DNA of 64,000 bases from Phycomyces blakesleeanus NRRL 1555(-) (GCF_001638985.1 NW_017265148.1:981239-1045238); one strand, 5' to 3'. Shown: positions 11,860-24,457, counted from the stretch's first letter. Numbers and translations are program-made. Notes: a model not told the origin generated them from the sequence alone.

Positions 11860-14752
11860 TTATATATCTGCATGACAACCAAGCAACAATTTTGGCCCAC
11901 AGTTCAGTTCTGGCCAGACAATATACCATCCATTTGTGGCTGTAGACACCACCAAGCTAACCAGCTCTTTTACATCAGCCAGATGAACAACCTTTGGCTT
12001 CGCGGGTACATTTGTCATGACAGGAATTCCATTTGTTTCATGGATGGCATATACATGGACAAGAGCAAGCGGCCACCTCTTGTTGTTGAGCTTGTGCTCA
12101 AAGAAAACAACGACCTTCCCAAAGAAATCCTTATAGATTGGAGAGTAGCTCTGCCCAATGTTGTGGTTCTCATCAACCTGAATCTATAATCTGATGTTAT
12201 GTGCCTCCCTTACACAATTTTGGTCAAGCGCAGAGTCAATCACATAACTATTGACAAATGCCTTGCAGCTAGTTTGTATAGCTGCTTCAATCAGGCTACA
12301 CTCTTCCCCCTTTGATTCGTAAAAGTCTTCAAGAAGTTTTGAAAGACATGAAATGCCTTCAAAACTATCTCAAATCATTCTATTCCTCAAAGGCCCCCAG
12401 AACTCAATATCAGACCCAGCACCAACATGTTCACCTTCACCCATCATTGGCAAACCAGCAGAGAAATCTTCGTATACAAGAAGTCTTGCTGCTCGTGGTC
12501 TTGTGCTATCTTTGCCTTTGTGTGCTCTACCTGTCTGGTCTGTGCCAAGCCAAGCATGATATTGCCAGCATTGGTTCTGGTGGCAGAGTTACTCTTAATG
12601 GCATTAGAGTACTTGCCAATTGCTTTTTCTACTAATCTAGCACTGTATGATCTTGGCAGGCCAAATGCTTCGGTCATATCCAGGTAGTGTTGTAAGAGGT
12701 GCTGGTTAATGGTGAAAACCTTAAGATCGACCTTGTCCTCGGCAAGCAGAGTCTCAAGGTACACATTCCATTCAATAAGTTGTCTAAGATAGAAGTTAGT
12801 ATATATTTTTAAAAAAGAATAATAAATAATGATATTTAATATACCTTTTTATTGAGGCTTGTTCTTCTGCTGATAACTCCCAGCTCATGAGCAAATTGCA
12901 CACTTGTACAAGGCCAAGCAATGCCTTCCGTGCAGATATATTTCTTATCTGCTCTGCTACTAGAGTCGGAACAGCAAACAGAAGGAAGTCTGCCCAGTCT
13001 ACTGCCTTAAAGTATCCTGCATTCTTTGATACGTCTCTCCAAGCACCATAGAACAATGTTGGGATCGTTTTCCTTGTCAATGCCATTGCTGCACCTATCT
13101 CTTTCTGAACTCTAACAGAGAGAACAAGCAGATGCTTTTTTCTGTACTTGCCAGTGACGAGCCCCCAGACCTGTTTTGCTACACCATAGCAGATACCATG
13201 CATTTCATCCAAGGCAAAGAAATATGGTCTGGAGAATGCATCCAATGTTGCCAGTGGTGATTGCCCTGTAAGTCCTCTTCGGCTGGACTTGTCTGCCTCA
13301 CAGAAATCATGAAAGCTCCCCAGTGTATGTATGGCAGTGGCTGGTGACATATGGAAATACTGACCGTGGCCAGGAGATTGACCAACAACATGGCAGATTC
13401 TGCAGCCATCTTTGCTCATGTGGCCAACATGACATGCTAGCTTTGCCAGAGCTGGGATATCACCCATTGCCATTAACACGTGGACCTTGGCCTTGATGGT
13501 TTCTGTGGCTGTTTTGACAGCCATTTCTTCAGACTGCAACACATGGAGATCTCTGACGATTGGTCTCATAAATGACCAGAAGTCAGTAGGTGCCTTGGGC
13601 CCAGGAATCATGGCAAGCTGGACCATTCTTTTTCTTTTGTACCGGGTCATTGGATTCAAGTTCAAGATGGTGGCATGGACAATTGTTACTGATCCGGGAA
13701 CATTGTGAGGAGCAAACCCATCCACAGACAGCGAAATTGCAATGTCATCACTTCCCAAGAAGGGATGCTTCTTAGACTGGTAGGCTTGACCATCGAATAC
13801 ATCAGTCATTGTGCCATCTTGACTTGGCTCGTGGTGGTAATGGTAGCGCATCTCTGTTCTGGTGCTATTGTTGACCAAACAGAGAGCAAGTTGTCTGCCC
13901 AGAGGAAGTTGAACCATGGTTCTTGCAGGAACCAACGTACCATTGTCTTGGGCACTCTTGTAGTGATCTTCACTACAATGCGGGCACTCAGTTTCATTTG
14001 CATCAAACAACATACAGCCATTGCAGCAAACGTCATATGTCTTCTTCTCTATTCTGGAGAAACGCTTCAGAAGCTCTTTACCAAGGTAAGGTGTGCATGC
14101 TCTATATGTGCTTGTAGAGCTAGCAAGAATCTCGTTGAAGTGGCTGGCAATCTTTTCATGTGCATTACAAGAAATGCCAAACTCCTTGACGATTTGGATA
14201 AATTCCAGGTTCTTTGCATCGTTGGTACTGGGAGTGGGGAGAGGTTGGCTGAAGTCAAACACCAAAGGTGCGGTTGCATCTTCAATTTCTTCTATGGCAG
14301 TTGATTTCTCCATGGTATTATCATGTTCCATATCAGCATCATACTTTAATAAGATAAATAGTAATCAGTATAATGACTTTATACTATATATATCTATAAC
14401 TTACCATGGGCTCATCATTTTCAGTTCTGTTGACGATATCCATATTTTCATCACTGATCATATTAATGTCTCCACTGTTTGTTTACCAAAGTATCCAGAT
14501 AATTAATATATTATCTATCTTTTTGTATTTTAGTTTTTAATAAGCTTACTCAACGATCAAGCTTGGGGCTGGTGCTGGTATAGACTGGATTTCAACAGGA
14601 AGAGAAACGTCTTGGATGAAAGATCCATTGATAACTGCATCTACCAGCGTTTTAAGAGATCTATTTTGACATTTGGTAGCATTTGAAGAGCTATTGTAAG
14701 GCAAATGACAGGAACTGCATTCGTGAGAGGAGATCTTTGTGATTTGAACCAT
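11860..14752 (-). pseudogene. TNP2-like transposase, copy B
   Basis: The best preserved TNP2-like copy. Exons read as 14752-14550, 14474-14405, 14343-12845 and 12783 down to about 12444, with introns of 75, 61 and 61 bp whose phases all join. The N-terminus MVQITKISSHECSSCHLPYN has a CxxC pair. The core shows YDVCCNGCMLF, a zinc-ribbon CPHC, LSVDGFAPHNVPGS, MIPGPKAPTDFWSFMRPIV, KVHVLMAMGDIPAL, GHMSKDGCRICHVVG and LDEMHGI. After TKISLLVCQ the frame is lost near 12440. It resumes in another frame (GSDIEFWGPL), with a TGA and a TAG before VVVFFEHKLNNKRW, DVKELVSLVV and the final TAA at 11860. The last quarter is therefore broken. ORFs on the plus strand here are antisense shadows. Confidence 0.8.
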
Positions 14753-15088
14753 ATTTTGGAGTAAGTAAAAAAAATAAAAAGAACTTTTGTTATATAAGTA
14801 ATTGTAGAAGTAATTGCTTTCTGAATGAATATGTTTATACTTAATTATATCAATGTAATGATGGCATGGATAATTCAAATGTATGCTCATAATCTTAAAG
14901 GGGTAACTCTATGCCATCATTCTAAAATTAATACATCAATAATTCTTCAAGAGTAGCCAATAGATTTGGACAAGTAATTTGAAACTAATAATTTGGAGCT
15001 AATGATTTGAAACTAATAATAGTTTTAGGGAAAATTTTTTCTCTTTCTTTCTTTTTCTATAACAAACTCATTACTTTTTTTTACTATT
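14753..15088. promoter_or_regulatory. Divergent intergenic region between copy B transposase and its partner gene
   Basis: A 336-bp AT-rich gap separates the two start codons, which point away from each other. By position it should hold both promoters. A direct repeat of TTTGAAACTAATAAT / TTTGGAGCTAATGAT near 14978-15020 is visible. No clear TATA box is assigned. Confidence 0.4.
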
Positions 15089-15754
15089 ATGAATAATATA
15101 GATACTTCAGTGATTCAGTTGCTTCAAGGCATTCAAGACGGGCTTATTTCTCTAAAGAATAGTCAAGAAGCATTGGAGAAAAAACAAGATGCAATGCAAC
15201 TCGAAATAACAAGTCTTCACAATGAATTGAATGATCGAGAACTCCCAGATAATACTATTGTAGCTTCTGTCAATGTAAGTAAATACTATAATAATTAAAG
15301 TCTTATCAATTAATATCAGCTACAATAGATATCTACTGACTCTATCCCAAGACTAGTACCAAACATCTGTAATATAAATTCCAATCATGTATTACAGATG
15401 ATTAAGCAAGACCTAGAAATAAGTCCAACCGCAGAAGTCAAAGGGGCTATCAACACTTGCACCAAGCATATTTGTGATCAGCTTGCTGCTCTTTTGTCTG
15501 TTCAGATTCTTGGGCCCAATCCAAGCTGGACATCTATCCCTCAAGAGGACTGGACCAGAATGTGTGTCAGTCATTCACACGCGCTCAAGAATTATGGAAT
15601 TGATTTCACCAGATGTCATAAAAATTGGGCATCAATCACAAAGGTTAGTCAGTTATGGAGAAGTCGTAGAAAGCAATACCTCTCTGGTAAGTTCATATCA
15701 GGTAGGTATAATAAACTGTATACTAAATATGAAAATATGAAATTATTCAAATGA
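15089..15754 (+). CDS. Small coiled-coil partner protein of TNP2-like copy B
   Basis: Exon 1 is 15089-15274 and exon 2 starts at 15329; the 54-bp intron (GTAAGT..CAATAG) joins in phase 0. The product is about 203 residues if it ends at 15754. Residues 1-55 are coiled-coil-like (LLQGIQDGLISLKNSQEALE). The C-terminal part holds CTKHICDQLAALL, WTSIPQEDWTRMC and SQLWRSRRKQYLS. A broken homologue lies beside copy D (57993-58535) in the same divergent arrangement, ending SQRWKSARLLS. Plant CACTA elements also encode a second DNA-binding protein; equating the two is inference. A GTAAGT after QYLS near 15690 leaves the exact C-terminus uncertain. Confidence 0.6.
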
Positions 15755-15959
15755 TATTTAGCCAATACAATTAATGAATAAAGAATTGCTCTTTTTATAA
15801 CAATCAATAAAAACATTTTTAAATAAAAATCCTCTATGAAATAAAACTTTTTTGCGCAATTAAAACTGTGAACAAATCCGAATATATATAAATGAGAGCC
15901 ATTTAAGAGAATGTTTTTGTTGAAATGACCAATACAATTTAAGCATATACTATGATAGA

Positions 15960-16113
15960 ATGTATTTTATCCAATTAAAATAATTATAAAAACCAAAATA
16001 ATATTTTATTACCAATTAAAGAACTTTTTTCTTTCATTCATACCAATAGAAACCTTTTTCTATTCTTTTACTACCAATTAAAATAAGGGTATAGCAGATG
16101 GGTAAATATAGTG
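15960..16113. other. Possible right terminus of the copy B element
   Basis: Read on the minus strand from 16113 the DNA begins CACTATATTTACCC. It then carries repeated TTTAATTGGTA / TTCTATTGGTA motifs spaced over about 150 bp, a layout like CACTA subterminal repeats. I could not find a partner end on the other side of copy B, so this is tentative. Confidence 0.3.
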
Positions 16114-16222
16114 GGATATGAATAAAACCTAACATCAATAAGCTAATGGCAATTAAAATATATTACTTAAAAAGGAACTAGAGATTCCACTGCGATTTGC
16201 GAGAATTGCCAGCTCAATCCCA

Positions 16223-16270
16223 AGCTGAATCTCCAGCAGAATCCCCAGCGGAATCCCCAGCGGAATCCCC
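16223..16270. repeat. 12-bp tandem repeat, four units
   Basis: Units AGCTGAATCTCC, AGCAGAATCCCC, AGCGGAATCCCC, AGCGGAATCCCC. The block is GC-rich relative to its surroundings and non-coding. Confidence 0.75.
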
Positions 16271-16450
16271 ACTTTTTTTCCTGTAGTGTAAAAGATATTA
16301 TGAAATAATAATATTAAATACAAAGATATAATGATCATATTATATTAACTTTAAAAGCATAAGAGAAAAAATTTATTGATGAATTGTATAAAATTATATA
16401 GTGTATTTTTCTTATAATCAACAAAAAAATGTACTCTGATTATTTTTTTC

Positions 16451-16585
16451 AAGACCTAAAAAGTGTTGTCAAAAATGACAAAACTGAATATTTTCTTTGC
16501 TTACTTTGTTAAGAAAGAGTTTCTCTACAAAGTAAACAGAAAACATTTTTAGTTTTGTCATTTGCAACAGCATTCTTTAGGTCTT
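16451..16585. repeat. Hairpin MITE-like inverted repeat
   Basis: The arms 16451-16509 and 16527-16585 are imperfect reverse complements of about 59 bp beginning AAGACCTAAA and ending TACTTTGT, with a 17-bp spacer. Size and shape fit a small MITE. No clear target duplication was identified and no related copy is seen elsewhere in the window. Confidence 0.6.
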
Positions 16586-16734
16586 AAAAAACGCAGTATT
16601 TGAATTTAATAGCAGAGAAAGAGAAGTATTGACACTAAATTTTCCATTTATAATGGTAGATGACAAGAATCAATCCTCTAATATAGCAATATTATATATT
16701 ATATGGTGTTTAAACAATCTTTTGTGGTGAATAT

Positions 16735-16988
16735 TAAAATAAGTGTGATATGTTGGGATTAGAAGTTGCCTTTGAAGTGGCTGGAAGATATCACAAGAGT
16801 AGCTTTTCAGAAGAATAAAGATAATGTTTTATTTTGATGAAGCAATTTGTATTTATACTATCTTAAAGGGATTTTACTAGAAGTTACCAGACATTGGAAA
16901 CTTCCAGCAAAGTGTAGTATTTCTGAGAAGGATTGAATTGGATTGGCCAGATTAGGATTCAGATTCTAGGAATGACATGCTCATAACA
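16735..16988 (-). repeat. R1 3' LTR
   Basis: On the coding (minus) strand it starts TGTTATGAGCATG and ends CACACTTATTTTA. It contains an ATAAATACAAATTG segment and a reversed TTTATT signal. It differs from the other LTR at 14 sites, all transitions. Confidence 0.85.
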
Positions 16989-16997
16989 TCCAGAGGG

Positions 16998-19482
16998 TTA
17001 AGAAGAGGAAATGTCCTCATTTTGAAATGAGTATTTCTTCAACCATTCCAAGTGGATATTTGTGTGCTTCTTATTGGAGACAGAATCTAAGAGATCAAAA
17101 TGATCAGCACCAATAGATCTGACCACTAGAAAAGGGCCACACATTGAAGGAGACAGTTTCACTGAGTGGCTGGTGGCAGCATTTGATAGTATGGGAAACT
17201 TAATGAGAACTTGATTGCCAATGACGAAGTTAGGTGCTGTACAATGTTGATTATAAATGATAGCATTTTCTGCTTGTGAACGAAGATTTTCTAGCTGAAT
17301 GAGGCTGTGCACATGAGAAAGCATTTCCTTGATGGAAGAGTGATAGCCGACAAGAGAGACAGATTTGACACCAAGGTCGGATTGTGCTAGGACACAGGCT
17401 TCATGACCAAAGACAGCTGAGAAAGGAGAGAGCTTCGTTGAATCGTGAGGACTAGAGTTGTAGACTAGTTGGAATTCATTCAAGTGTTCATCCCATGTAG
17501 TAATGTTTGTCTGTGGATCCATGAAAGCAACGATCACATTTCGGAGGGTAGCCATGAATCGTTCAACCAGACCATTTGCTTGGAGGTGATAAGCTGGAGC
17601 AAACTTCTGCTGAATTCCCAGTTGGGCGGCCATGTCTTTGATGAGTGTACTAGAGTATGGTTGACCATTATCACTGAGAATAGAGTGCCCAATACTATGG
17701 GTGGAAAAAACCTTGTTGAGGCAGGCAGTGACCCATTTACCAGAATTCTCAGGTACAGCATTGAGGACCACGAATCGGGAGAAAAGGTCTTAAATAACAA
17801 TGATATACCTGTTGCCTGATAGTGAGGTTGGAAGAGGTCCATACGTATCAATTGCAACAGAGTCGAAGGGATGTACTACTGGATTTGAGTGTTGGAGGTT
17901 GGTATGACCAAGAGTTGTATTAGATCTTTTAATTTGCTGGCACGCATTGTAGTGAGCAACCTTGTCTTTCACCCACTTGTGTAGACTGGGAGCATAGAAA
18001 AGTTGAGTGAACCTTTGGAGAGTGCGACCAACACCAAGATGTCCTGAAGTAGAATTAGCATGGAGGAGGTGGAACATTTCCTCACACATCGACTGTGGTA
18101 GGACTGGTTGTGGGCCAAAGAAAAGGACACCAGACGAGACGGTATAGCCTGCAGGAAGTGAGGAAGCACGATGAAGTTCTTGACAGTATGAATCGGTGGC
18201 TTGGGAACAAGAGATATCAGGAGCAGTAATCGCACAAATGAGAGACCTAGAGGAATCACGCGTGACGGGGTATCAACTAAGCGCATTGGGACTGGTGTTC
18301 TGACAATCCAGGTGGTAAACGATGTCAAAATTTAACTGTTGTAAAGAGAGAGCCCACCGAGCAAGACAACCACAAAGATCAGAGGACTTGGAGTTATGCA
18401 GGAACTGAAGAGCATGATGATCAGTGATGACAGTAAACTTGGTACCAGTTAAGTAGTGTGCGAATTTCTTGATTCCCCAGACAATAGCAAGCGCCTCAAC
18501 CTTGGAAACACCATAGTTACGTTCTGTGGGGGAGAGAGAACGAGACGCATATGCAACAGCATACACACGATTGTTGCAAGGGTCCCATTGTCCTTGAATA
18601 ACGCCAATACCAGCTGTGCAAGCGCCATCCATATGTAGTTCGAAGGGCTGAGAGAAATCAGGGAAGCGTAGGACCGGAGCAGACATCAAAGCAGTTTTAA
18701 GGGTTTTGTAAGATCTCTGATGGGCCGACGTCCAGGACCAGTCAGCGTCCTTTTTAAGCAAATCATTCAACGGAGCAGCTATTGCAGAGAAATTGCTGAT
18801 AAAACAACGGTAGTAGCCAGCAAGGCCAAGGAACAAGCGAACGTTGTCAGTGGACAGGGGAACTGGAAATTTGGAAACAGCAAGGATTTTCTCAGGATTC
18901 ATGTGTAAACAACCAGGTGAAAGAACATAACCAAGGAAAGAAATGCAATCACTGCCAAAGGAGCATTTCTTAAGTTTGACTTTGAGGGAAGCAGTACGCA
19001 GGCAATCTAAGATTTCTTGAAGATCCTTAAGATGTTGATCAAACAAAGGGCTGAAACAGATGATGTCATCCAAATATACCAGGCAAGTTTGCCACTTGAG
19101 GCCAGCCAATACAGAGTCCATGAGACGTTGCATAGTAGCAGAGGCAGAACAGAGACTGAAGGGCATGCGGACAAATTCAAACAATCCTCGTCAACAGACA
19201 AAAGCAGATTTGGGTTTACTTTCGTCATCAAGTTCAATCTGCCAGTAGGAAGATGTAAGATCCATAGTTGAAAAGTAACGGGCTGAACCAAGACTATGTA
19301 GGGCATCATCAATGCGTGTGAGTGGATAAACGTCTTTAGTGGTTATGTCATTGAGTCGCCGGTAATCGACACAGAACCAAACGGAGCCATCAGGCTTAGG
19401 GACTAGCACCACTGGAGAGGACCAAGGAGAGCGACTAGGACGAATAACACCTTGCTGTAGCATTTCATCAATGAGACCATTA
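16998..19482 (-). pseudogene. R1 pol: reverse transcriptase, RNase H, integrase (broken)
   Basis: Reading from 19482 down: DEMLQQGVIRPSRSPWSSP (RT start), CVDYRRLND, FSTMDLTSSYWQIE (Asp of motif A), then a TGA in AFVC*RGLFEF. Next come VRMPFSLCSAS and LVYLDDIICFS (catalytic DD). RNase H follows with LHMDGACTAGIG, VSKVEALAIVWGI and VITDHHALQF. A frame change follows SPNALS, then the zinc-binding part (HLLHANSTSGHLG, HYNACQQIK, first Cys apparently replaced by Tyr). The integrase core has VAIDTYGPL, ILSDNGQPYSS and NGLVERFMATL, with another stop before LFSRFV. It ends at 16998. It was cut from its gag part by the pogo insertion at a TA. Confidence 0.85.
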
Positions 19483-22343
19483 CAGTAGTCCCTCGATAAT
19501 TTCAAGGCCTAGGGAAGGCCAGATGCCTTGAAATTATCGAAGAGTGAAATTAACGAGTTCGGAGTATATATTTTCCGCCAACTATGGGCGGAGTTTACAT
19601 TATTCTTTAATAGAAAAAAAATATATCAAGTAATGATTCGATATGATTCAATCCTCTGTTTAAATTCATTCTAGTTAAATATAACCCCTGGCTGCATTAC
19701 TGTTTTCTACCCCCTCTGTCTCGTAACCAATTATTGTTTCAAATTCTTATTCAATCAAATAATAACAGCTTCTCGGTATGCTTTTAGCTTATTATATAAT
19801 GCTTATCTAATATCATTTTCAATTTTTTTGATACTTTAATGAAATCTATCAAATCCAGAACTAAACAATAAATATGACCAAAAAAAACGTTTTGCTTAAT
19901 ATTGCAAATCATCTTGAGATTTGCGATATGAAAAAGAAAAAGCTGTCTATGAGTAACCCTCAATTGGCTGACTGGGCAAAGAAAACCTTTGGCCTTCAGA
20001 AAGCTCCTGATGCTTCTACAATCTCGAAGATTTTGAAGAGAGGAGACCAGGGCTTGATAATGCAAGCCAACGTAAAGAACAGAAAGCGTGTTAGAAAGGG
20101 AAAATGGTCTGTATGTAATATATCTCAACATTATGCATTTTTGCTCTATATAAAAAATAAAATTAATCTTATTATATTGTCACATAACTATAGCAAATCG
20201 AAGAAGCAGTGATTCTTTGGATCAACATTGCTGAAAATAATCAGATTCCCATCACTTGGGAATTGATTAAGACTAAAGCTACTATTTTTGCTGAAAGAAT
20301 AGGCGTTAAAGATTTTAATGCTTCTCAAGGCTGGATGGAGAAGTTTGGAAAGCGTCATTATATCAAGATGAATCGAATTCATGGTGAGGCTGGTTCAACA
20401 GACATAGAGTCGCTTCAGATTGACAAGGCTGCTATCAAAGAGAAGATAGAGGCTTATAGTGCTTGTGACATCTATAACTTTGATGAAACAGTACTTTTCT
20501 ATGCCGCCCCACCAAGAACAACGATTTCCTGCCAGAAATTTTCTGGTTGGAAGGAAAATAAGAAGTGGCTTACAGTAGGCCTTTTGTGCAATGCCGATGG
20601 AACAGACAAGTGGTCTGACATATTGATGATTGGTCATGCAAGAAGACCAAACTGTTTTAACAAAAACAACAAAAAACAAGAGGCAGTAGATCATGGATTT
20701 TCTATGTATCATTACAACAGTAATGACTGGATGACACGATCAATCTTCCATGTTTTCCTCCATCGCTTTGATCGTTCAATGAAAGCGCAAAACTGCAAAG
20801 TGCTTTTGATCCTTGATAATTTCTCTGGCCATATAGTAGATTATGCGCCTACAAATGTTGAGCTTCTTTTTCTGCCTCCAAACACCACGTCCCATCTTCA
20901 GCCATTGGATGGTGGTATCATTTGGGCTTTTAAGGCTTATTTCAAGCGTAAACAGTATGCCAAGGCATATCAGTATATTGGCATGATTCAAAATGACCAA
21001 CAAAATAAGATTGGGGCCATTGATAAAATCTTTGAAATTGATCAATTGTGGGCCATGAAATGGATAAGAGAGGCTTGGGAATCTGTCTCAGCAAAGACTA
21101 TTGAGAACTGCTGGAATGCAACAATCTTTCACTTCATTGAAGACAAAGATAGTGAAGGTATTAGTAAAACAATTTATTGGTTATAATAGTACTATAATCT
21201 TTCAATTCCACTTTCTTAATATTCTAAATATAATTTATAGATGTAAACCAGGCTATGATTCAGCAAAGTCTGGCTGAAAAGGTTCTGGTCGAGGGCTTGG
21301 AAGAAACCCTAGACAAGATTGCCGGATCAGATCTTCTGTCTCTTGAAGATTGTCCGACCAGCGAATCAGATCCACTCTATGAGAGACAATGCACTCATAG
21401 AGTGATCAATGAGAATGAGATCGCTGACATTGTCATGAAAGAGTATGACGCAGATGACAATGCAGCCAACAACAACAGCAATGAAGAAATTGCTGAAGTG
21501 GAATCAGCAGTTCCTTTCAAGAGAACTTATTCTGCTTCGGAAAAGTTTGAGTGTGTTTGCACGCTTTTGGATATCTTGGAAGACGAGGATATTGACAGAG
21601 ACTTCGTCAGTAAGGTTGAAGGCCTTAGAAACAAGTTCCAGAAAACCGCGAACTCAAAGCAAACTAAAGTAACCAGCTTCTTTAAGTCTTTTTAAAATTT
21701 ATTCTTTTTCAAATAAAATAAAAACAATTTTCTATAAGAAATATATTTTTCTTCATTTAAAAATAGAAAAAAAAGTTAGCAGCCAAGTACAGTCAAAGCT
21801 TGATTTCGTAATATGTTTGTAAATAGTAACAATTGCAAATAACAATAAATAGTAATGACAGATAGAAATAATAAAATCTACAATAAAAACTTTTATAACA
21901 AACAAATTAGAATTATATTTATATTTTTCAAGTGAATAATCTTTACTAAACAATTAATAAATGAAACTTAATCAAAATATAGCACATATAGTTTTATTTT
22001 ATTTCTGAAAAAAAAAATGAAAAAAAAATTTTAAAAAAAGTAAGCTAGATGACAACTTGATAACCCAGTGTTTGGCATGAAAACTTAACGCACTTGACAT
22101 TGATGTCAATTACAAAATCATGAAAAGCTAGAATTAAAAAAATTTAAACCAAGCTGTAACTATATTGCTCTCGTCTGATTGGCTAATTTTTTTTCTTTAA
22201 GGATTCAAGGCCAAAAAATTTCGTGAAAGTGAAATTAACGAGAATCGTGAAAGTTAAGCCCTATTTTTCGAGTTGGGTCTTCAGAGCCTTGAAATTATCG
22301 AAGCGTGAAATTAAAGGGGCGTGAAATTATCGAGGGACCACTG
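19483..22343 (+). mobile_element. Apparently intact pogo/Tigger-type element
   Basis: The element begins CAGTAGTCCCTCGATAATTT at 19483 and ends with the inverted form at 22343, with one mismatch over about 22 bp. It is flanked by TA (19481-19482 and 22344-22345). Subterminal copies of GAAATTATCGA occur in both orientations near each end. Length is 2861 bp. It contains an open three-exon transposase, and its removal rejoins the R1 gag-pol frame (HRAFLVENNTI to NGLIDEMLQQG). From about 21700 to 22190 the DNA is AT-rich and featureless. Confidence 0.93.
19874..21695 (+). CDS. pogo/Tigger DDE transposase
   Basis: Exons are 19874-20110, 20194-21157 and 21241-21695; the introns (83 bp, 83 bp) start GTATGT and GTATTA and end TATAG, and both phases join, giving 551 residues without a stop. 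Residues about 25-60 look like a CENP-B/psq-type helix-turn-helix (NPQLADWAKKTFGLQKAPDA). Residues about 82-136 look like a second, Tc5-type DNA-binding domain (GWMEKFGKRHYIK). The catalytic DDD is at YNFDET (Asp176), LLILDNFSGH (Asp287) and LQPLDGGII (Asp318), the pogo spacing. A C-terminal acidic region ends QTKVTSFFKSF. Codons and ends are undamaged, so the protein may be functional. Some family members have been domesticated, but this one lies between terminal repeats. Confidence 0.9.
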
Positions 22344-22345
22344 TA

Positions 22346-24423
22346 ATTGTATTATTTTCTACCAAGAAAGCCCGATGGGGAGGAGACGAAACAGGGCGTT
22401 CATCCTTTGTGTCAATATGGTGCTGCACCAAGTGCGTAGTGGAGTTGGGTTCGTTGTCGAAGCAATTGGAGAATTCAGAGAGCAGGTTACTGATGGAACT
22501 AACTTGTTTAGCATCAAGGCAGACACCTAGCACTGTACTGAAATCCAAAGAAGCAGAGGGAGCGGATGAGACTGTAGATGCTTCCAAAGAAGCGATTTGG
22601 GCAGTGGATGATGACTGAACCAAACTAGTCAGAGGAATAATAGGCGTAGACGAAGGTAAGTAGTGTGTAAAAGCAATGACACCATTTTTATTGAAGTTGT
22701 GTGAGTTCATGTCTAAGTTAGCTATTTTAATTGAAGCGAGACCCGATTCATCAAAGCGAACCACCCCAGCAGCAACAGAGACAAGTGTTTTGGCAACCAC
22801 ATTTGAGGGAGTAGAGACCATGCAGATCGAATTGGCTGGACCAGTTATTTCCGCATAACAGTGACTATGACTGGGAAGCATCAGGGTATTCTTGAGTCGG
22901 CATGGGGTAGCTGGTGCGATTGTAGAAGCCATACTTGTGTTGGACGTTTTATCAGGAGATCGAGTACCAGGAGAGAACTTAACCTTGCTGGTGCAGGCGT
23001 CAATTACAGCTCGGTTTTCCTGAAGAGCATCGTAACCAAAGATAACAGGATGAGAGAGAGAGTCGACAATATGACAACGCACAGCCAGGACAAGACTACC
23101 AAAACAAATGTTAATCATAATGGATCCCCAGGTTGAGACTGATGTATCAGCAGCAGTGGAAAACACAAGGGTCTTGAGATCATCAGCCTGGAGTCCCAGT
23201 TTCTTGGCTAGGTCCGTGCAAATAGCCAAGATGTTTGCCCCTGTGTCAATCAGACAAGTGGTAGTAACGCCATTAATGGTGCAGCTAAGTTGAGGACTCG
23301 AGATTCTCGACAAGGAAGACTTGTTCAAGAGAGAGGGGGCTGGACTGGCTGAGGCCGACATGTTACTAATGTTTGCCTTGAAGGATTTGTATAGAGCGTC
23401 TTGAACCATGGGAACCGCGCAGTAGTTGACTTCCAGACGAGGTACAGCTGTAGAATCAGTAGGGACAGCAGGCAGCAGGGACCCAAAGGAGGACCAGTTA
23501 TTGGATGGAGGAGCCAGGGTAACCGAATCGTCACGAGGAGCGATATCTTGAATAGTATTAACCTGGTTTGATCTACTAGGTCTCTTCTGGCAACGCTTGG
23601 ATAGGTGGCCTTCTTCGTTGCAATAGCCACAGAGAGGAACGCCAGGTCGCACCCATTGGTTGAACTTGCTTCTTGAGGAATTGTTGCAGGACGTGTTTCT
23701 ATCGAAGGAAGTAGGCTTACGTTGGAAAGCGTTGATTTCCATAGGGGCAGGGCCGGAGCCACTAGCTGTGAAGGTGCCCTGATGAGAGAAGGTGTCGGCC
23801 GGAACGTTGGAATATAAGTAAGCTTCTGCGAGGCGAGGGTCAGCGTTCAGTATTTCGTCCATGGTGATAGCCTTGTCCGCCACGTCCCTCCAGGTAGAGG
23901 AAGTAGTAATTTGGGCAATGATTTTATCCATGAGACGAGGGTTCATGACACCGAGATATATCGAACGTAAAACCTTTGCCAGAATTGTAGTCCCTTCAGG
24001 GAGATTCTGAACGATTGACTGGAAGACAGCCTTGAACTGTCTCAACGGTAGGTTCCCTTGGTGAAGCGATTCGAGTCGTTTACAACAGGTCAGTTTCTGT
24101 TGAGCAAGAGGGATGCCAAAAGTGTCAATCAGTGCACGTTTCGTCTTATCCCAGGTGTCGAGATCTGAATTCGACAGGACCCACTGTGCCATATTTATGG
24201 GTAAGTATGAAGGTAGCTGATCCACCTTCATTTGGGTATCCAAACTAAGTCGATTGGCTTTGGCTTCAAATAACCGCAGCCAGAGTTCAATATTTTGGGA
24301 CGGATCATAATTATATATCAGGCGCATTGACTGTAGGGCAGAGTAGCGGTTTTGAACAACGATATCGTTCAAGGCTTCAATTATCTTAACATTGATTTTG
24401 GAAGACTTGGACATGGCAGGCAA
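22346..24423 (-). pseudogene. R1 gag and protease (3' end cut by pogo)
   Basis: The frame is open from 24423 (MPAMSKSSKINVKIIEALND) to the pogo insertion, about 690 residues. The capsid-like region contains NIELWLRLFEAKANRL and LHQGNLPLRQFKAVFQSIV. A CCHC knuckle CGYCNEEGHLSKRC follows near residues 270-283. A retropepsin motif CLIDTGANILAI comes later. The frame ends at SSPPHRAFLVENNTI, exactly where the RT part resumes beyond the pogo element. gag and pol therefore formed one reading frame. It is intact up to the insertion. Confidence 0.88.
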
Positions 24424-24457
24424 TTATTAACAAAATGATTAACAGGAGTAAGAGATC

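Noticed and set aside
12312..14506. Several plus-strand ORFs up to 199 codons
   Set aside because: Antisense shadows of the copy B transposase, whose splice phases and motifs are clear on the minus strand.
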